Assembly (NCBI GenBank): GCA_946055125.1
Contig: CAMGFF010000089.1
Coordinates: 1-8,046 of the forward strand
Origin: an uncultured Prevotellaceae bacterium
Lineage (GTDB): Bacteria; Bacteroidota; Bacteroidia; Bacteroidales; Muribaculaceae
DNA length: 8,046 nt
Direction of reading: 5' to 3'
In this document: positions 5,679 through 8,046 of the stretch, in pieces
How the letters are laid out: each line of letters starts with the position of its first letter
How positions within the stretch are numbered: the stretch's first letter is position 1
Position numbers and translations under genes: made by a program
The notes under the pieces: generated by a model
Seen by the model: only the letters and a program-made list of their open reading frames with translations
What the model was told of the DNA's origin: nothing
The model's database searches: none

Positions 5679-7883
5679 TTATATTATCATTATTTCATCA
5701 AAATTCTTGTTTCCGGCCTGAAGCCCAACTTTGCTGCTGTAGAGCGAGGCGTCGTCGATAAAGAACACGCCCTCAACCACCTCACTGGCGCTGCCCGTTG
5801 AGAGCAGCTCCTTGAAATCATTGTCGTGCACAGTCACCGAGTAGGCGGCGAGCTGCTTCATGAGCGAGTAGTCGATGCCGTTGAGCTTTAGCTGCTCAAT
5901 GAGAGCTGCGGCTTTGCCAAAGTTCACAATCACATTCACGCCATTGTCCTCAATGAGCCTGAAGTGCCTTGCGGCATCTTCAAAGCACATTTCCCGTGGA
6001 TTATAGAGAAGCTCGGCTATGCCGTGCTTGTCGAAGCTGTCGCAGCGTGAATATAGTTGCTCAAAGTATTTGGCCATGGTGCCGGCAGCAAGCCAGTCGC
6101 TGTCGCGAGGCAGGCTCTTGCGGGCCTCATTGGCATCTTTTATGTGTCCGCGCAGCAGCCGGCCCTCGATGCGAAACACCGTCACCTTGCCCTTGTCCTG
6201 CCGCCCCTCGCGGTTGCAGCGGCCGGCAGCCTGAAGCACCGAGTCGAGGCCAGCCTCCTGTCGCATCACCACCGGGAAGTCGATATCCACGCCGGCCTCA
6301 ATGAGCTGCGTGGCCACTACCCTTATGGGAGAGTTGTCGTTGCTGCCCAGAATATGCTTTATTTCGTCGATAGTGGAGCGCAGATGCTCGGCACACATCA
6401 TTCGCGAGAGGTGGAAGCAGCTGCCATCGACTGGCAAGCGGTTGAACACTTCCTTTGCGTCACTGCGGGTATTCACCACGCAAAGCACGCGCCGGTGCAG
6501 GCACATGGCAGCGGCAATGTCGTCGTGGGTTAGGGCAGTGGGAGCGGTGTTGATTTCCACGCGCCTCAGCCTCTCGCTCAGGCGGTATTCGGCAGGGATA
6601 ATCTCGGTGACATGGCCGAATGCCGAGAATCTCACACTTGGGTTGCAGCCCACAATTTCCCCACTCAGCACAGGCTGGCTGGCGGTGGTGAATAGCACCG
6701 AGGCGCCCATCAGCTTGTGATATGCTTTCAGGCTGTCGACAATTGGCTGTAGGAATTGAGTGGGGAGCGTCTGCGCCTCGTCGAGAATTATCACACTTCC
6801 GGCGATGTTGTGCAGCTTGCGGCACGCCGAGGGCTTGTTGCTGTAGATCGACTCAAAAAGCTGCACATTGGTTGTCACCACAATTGGGTAGTCCCAGTTT
6901 TCGGTGGCGAGCTTGGCACGGTTGCGCAGATGGGGATTGGTGATAGAATCGGGGTCGAAGCCGGAATGATGCTCCAGCACATTTTCCTCGCCAAAGATGC
7001 GCTTGAGCGTGGCGGCCGTCTGCACGATGATGCTGGTGTAGGGTATGGCTATGATCACACGTCGCTGCCCATTGTGAATGGCGTGCCGCAGGGCCCACAG
7101 CACCGAGGCGAGGGTCTTTCCACCGCCGGTGGGCACCGTGAGGCTGTAGGCTCCCCTCCCGCTCGCAGCCACTTCGCGGCAACGCTGCTGCACCTGCCGC
7201 CTGAGCGAGTTCACATCGCCAGGCCTCGTGGCCAGCGACTCGATGTGACTTTCGAGCATAGGCAGCAATTCGCCCAATGAGCGCCGGCTACCGCGCAGCC
7301 GTGCCGCCTCCTCGTTCATGAAACGCTCCGTGTCGAGATAGTCGGCGTCGACCAAACACGAGAATAGCACACGCGCCAGGTGGTTGTAGTCGCATTTTGC
7401 AGGCTTGTGCCTCACAACGAATTCCTTCAGCTCGCGTGCCAGCTCACCCGAGTTGTCGCTGTGAAGGCATTTCACGAAGTCGGCAGGAAGGGGCTTGTGC
7501 AGCACGCAGTCGAGTTCATCGTAGTTGTAGAGCCCACGGTGGTGCGATGCAATCTGGTTGGCCAGCAGAGAGGTTATGGCACTGTCGTTGCCGTAGGTTT
7601 CGCGGGTCAAAATGCCGCCCACAAAGGCGTGGCTGTGATCTGTTTCCTCGGCTTTTGCCGTGTGGTCGTAGCCCGATTCTTTCCTGATGTAGCACTGAAA
7701 CGACTCTCGCTTCTTGCCCTCGTCGTGAAGCAGGCCCAGGGTGTAGCCCCACTCAGGCAACCCTAAGCACCGGGCGAAGCCGCTTGCCATGATTGCCACA
7801 TTGCGCTGGTGTTCTTCGTTCGACTGGATAATCCACCGCCCATCGGCCAAACGCTTGACGTGAGAAATGCACTGATGTTTCAT
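5679..7883 (-). CDS. cas3: CRISPR nuclease-helicase Cas3 (HD plus DExH/Q), type I-C
   Basis: Cas3 is recruited to target-bound Cascade, then unwinds and degrades the DNA strand processively. From the Met at 7883 the protein has 734 residues. The HD nuclease domain (about 1-200) has H25, H53-D54 in LLHDEGK, H83/H85, H114-H115 and D179 in LVDADYLD, so it looks active. The superfamily 2 helicase follows: Walker A PTGGGKT at 251-257, motif II DEAQ at 368-371 (Gln rather than His, a common variant in this family), TTAS at 399-402, ATQLIEAGVDIDFP at 524-537, and motif VI QAAGRCNREGR at 551-561. The frame is open to an earlier ATG at 7943, but a promoter-like -7 box at 7907-7914 lies inside that extension. 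MKHQCISHV also aligns with the usual family N-terminus, so I choose 7883. First gene of the operon. Confidence 0.95.
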   Translation of the reverse strand: MKHQCISHVKRLADGRWIIQSNEEHQRNVAIMASGFARCLGLPEWGYTLGLLHDEGKKRESFQCYIRKESGYDHTAKAEETDHSHAFVGGILTRETYGNDSAITSLLANQIASHHRGLYNYDELDCVLHKPLPADFVKCLHSDNSGELARELKEFVVRHKPAKCDYNHLARVLFSCLVDADYLDTERFMNEEAARLRGSRRSLGELLPMLESHIESLATRPGDVNSLRRQVQQRCREVAASGRGAYSLTVPTGGGKTLASVLWALRHAIHNGQRRVIIAIPYTSIIVQTAATLKRIFGEENVLEHHSGFDPDSITNPHLRNRAKLATENWDYPIVVTTNVQLFESIYSNKPSACRKLHNIAGSVIILDEAQTLPTQFLQPIVDSLKAYHKLMGASVLFTTASQPVLSGEIVGCNPSVRFSAFGHVTEIIPAEYRLSERLRRVEINTAPTALTHDDIAAAMCLHRRVLCVVNTRSDAKEVFNRLPVDGSCFHLSRMMCAEHLRSTIDEIKHILGSNDNSPIRVVATQLIEAGVDIDFPVVMRQEAGLDSVLQAAGRCNREGRQDKGKVTVFRIEGRLLRGHIKDANEARKSLPRDSDWLAAGTMAKYFEQLYSRCDSFDKHGIAELLYNPREMCFEDAARHFRLIEDNGVNVIVNFGKAAALIEQLKLNGIDYSLMKQLAAYSVTVHDNDFKELLSTGSASEVVEGVFFIDDASLYSSKVGLQAGNKNFDEIMII

Positions 7884-7906
7884 TGTCAAAAAAAATGATT
7901 TTTCGG

Positions 7907-7914
7907 CAAAGATA
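7907..7914 (-). promoter_or_regulatory. Bacteroides-type -7 promoter box for the cas operon
   Basis: The minus strand reads TATCTTTG, a perfect match to the Bacteroides -7 consensus TAnnTTTG. Transcription would start near 7900-7903, leaving a leader of about 17-20 nt before the cas3 ATG at 7883. A TTTG at 7928-7931 is only 13 nt upstream, shorter than the usual spacing of about 20, so the -33 element is weak or absent. It is the best-placed promoter candidate ahead of the seven-gene operon. I see no inverted repeat that would suggest an operator. Confidence 0.55.
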
Positions 7915-7958
7915 TAGTCTATATGGGCAAAAATCTTACGCATATATGTTAAATGCTG

Positions 7959-8046
7959 CTAAATGATTGATTTTTTGCGTTTGAGGTGGCTGTCGTAGTC
8001 CTTTTTGTGGGTGGGGGATGGGGTTATTGGGCGGGGGGAGATTGTG
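7959..8046 (-). CDS. Possible C-terminal tail of an upstream gene (partial)
   Basis: From 8045 to a TAG at 7959 one minus-strand frame is open for 28 codons and ends THKKDYDSHLKRKKSII. Its third positions are mostly C (ATC, TCC, CCC, GAC, TAC, AGC, CAC, CTC), the style of the cas genes, and a basic charged end is plausible for a real protein. The stop falls 44 nt before the putative -7 box, a sensible gene boundary. A second minus-strand frame is also open here, and the stretch is short, so it may equally be noncoding. No family can be recognised from this fragment. Confidence 0.3.
   Translation of the reverse strand, partial: TISPRPITPSPTHKKDYDSHLKRKKSII

Noticed and set aside
6057..6533. 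158-residue plus-strand open frame, and several similar ones antisense to cas3
   Set aside because: They lie opposite strongly conserved helicase motifs of cas3. In GC-rich coding DNA such antisense frames are expected, and none shows a recognisable domain.
1..8046. An extra accessory or undescribed defence gene within the locus
   Set aside because: All coding space from 307 to 7883 is occupied by the seven standard I-C genes with gaps of 37 nt or less. No insertion sequence, toxin, reverse transcriptase or anti-CRISPR-like gene is visible.

Overview
This window is one complete type I-C (Dvulg) CRISPR-Cas locus. All genes lie on the minus strand and read right to left: cas3, cas5c, cas8c, cas7c, cas4, cas1, cas2, then an A/C-rich leader and the leader-proximal end of the CRISPR array, which runs off the left edge. 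The order is the textbook I-C order, and every gene looks intact with its recognisable catalytic or metal-binding residues. Gene spacing is tight (7 nt gap, 4 nt overlap, then gaps of 6, 8, 37 and 14 nt), which points to a single transcript.

The host is probably a Bacteroidota bacterium, most likely of the order Bacteroidales. Start codons lack well-placed Shine-Dalgarno sequences, several have A-rich upstream stretches instead, and a perfect Bacteroides-type -7 box (TATCTTTG) sits just ahead of cas3. Most genes favour G/C-ending codons, consistent with a moderately GC-rich genome. This assignment is inference; no marker gene is present.

Layout. 1-111: array end, with two identical 32-nt repeats, one full 34-nt spacer and part of another. 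112-306: leader, with T-tracts spaced by about one helical turn. 307-2358: adaptation module (cas2, cas1, cas4). 2367-5671: crRNA-guided surveillance complex (cas7c, cas8c, cas5c), with a probable internally translated Cas11c small subunit in the 3' end of cas8c. 5679-7883: cas3 nuclease-helicase. 7884-7958: short promoter region. 7959-8046: possibly the tail of an upstream gene.

How it works together, from knowledge of the family: Cas1, Cas2 and Cas4 acquire spacers at the leader end. Cas5c cleaves the array transcript within its repeats. Cas5c, Cas8c, Cas7c and Cas11c form the DNA-binding complex, which recruits Cas3 to degrade the target.

I found no new system or accessory gene. The points worth a second look lie inside the canonical locus: an AT-rich mosaic block in cas7c, an AT-rich patch exactly upstream of the predicted Cas11c start, a low-complexity Asn/Gln tail on Cas8c that doubles as the region just ahead of cas7c, helically phased T-tracts in the leader, and promoter evidence that shortens cas3 to 734 residues.
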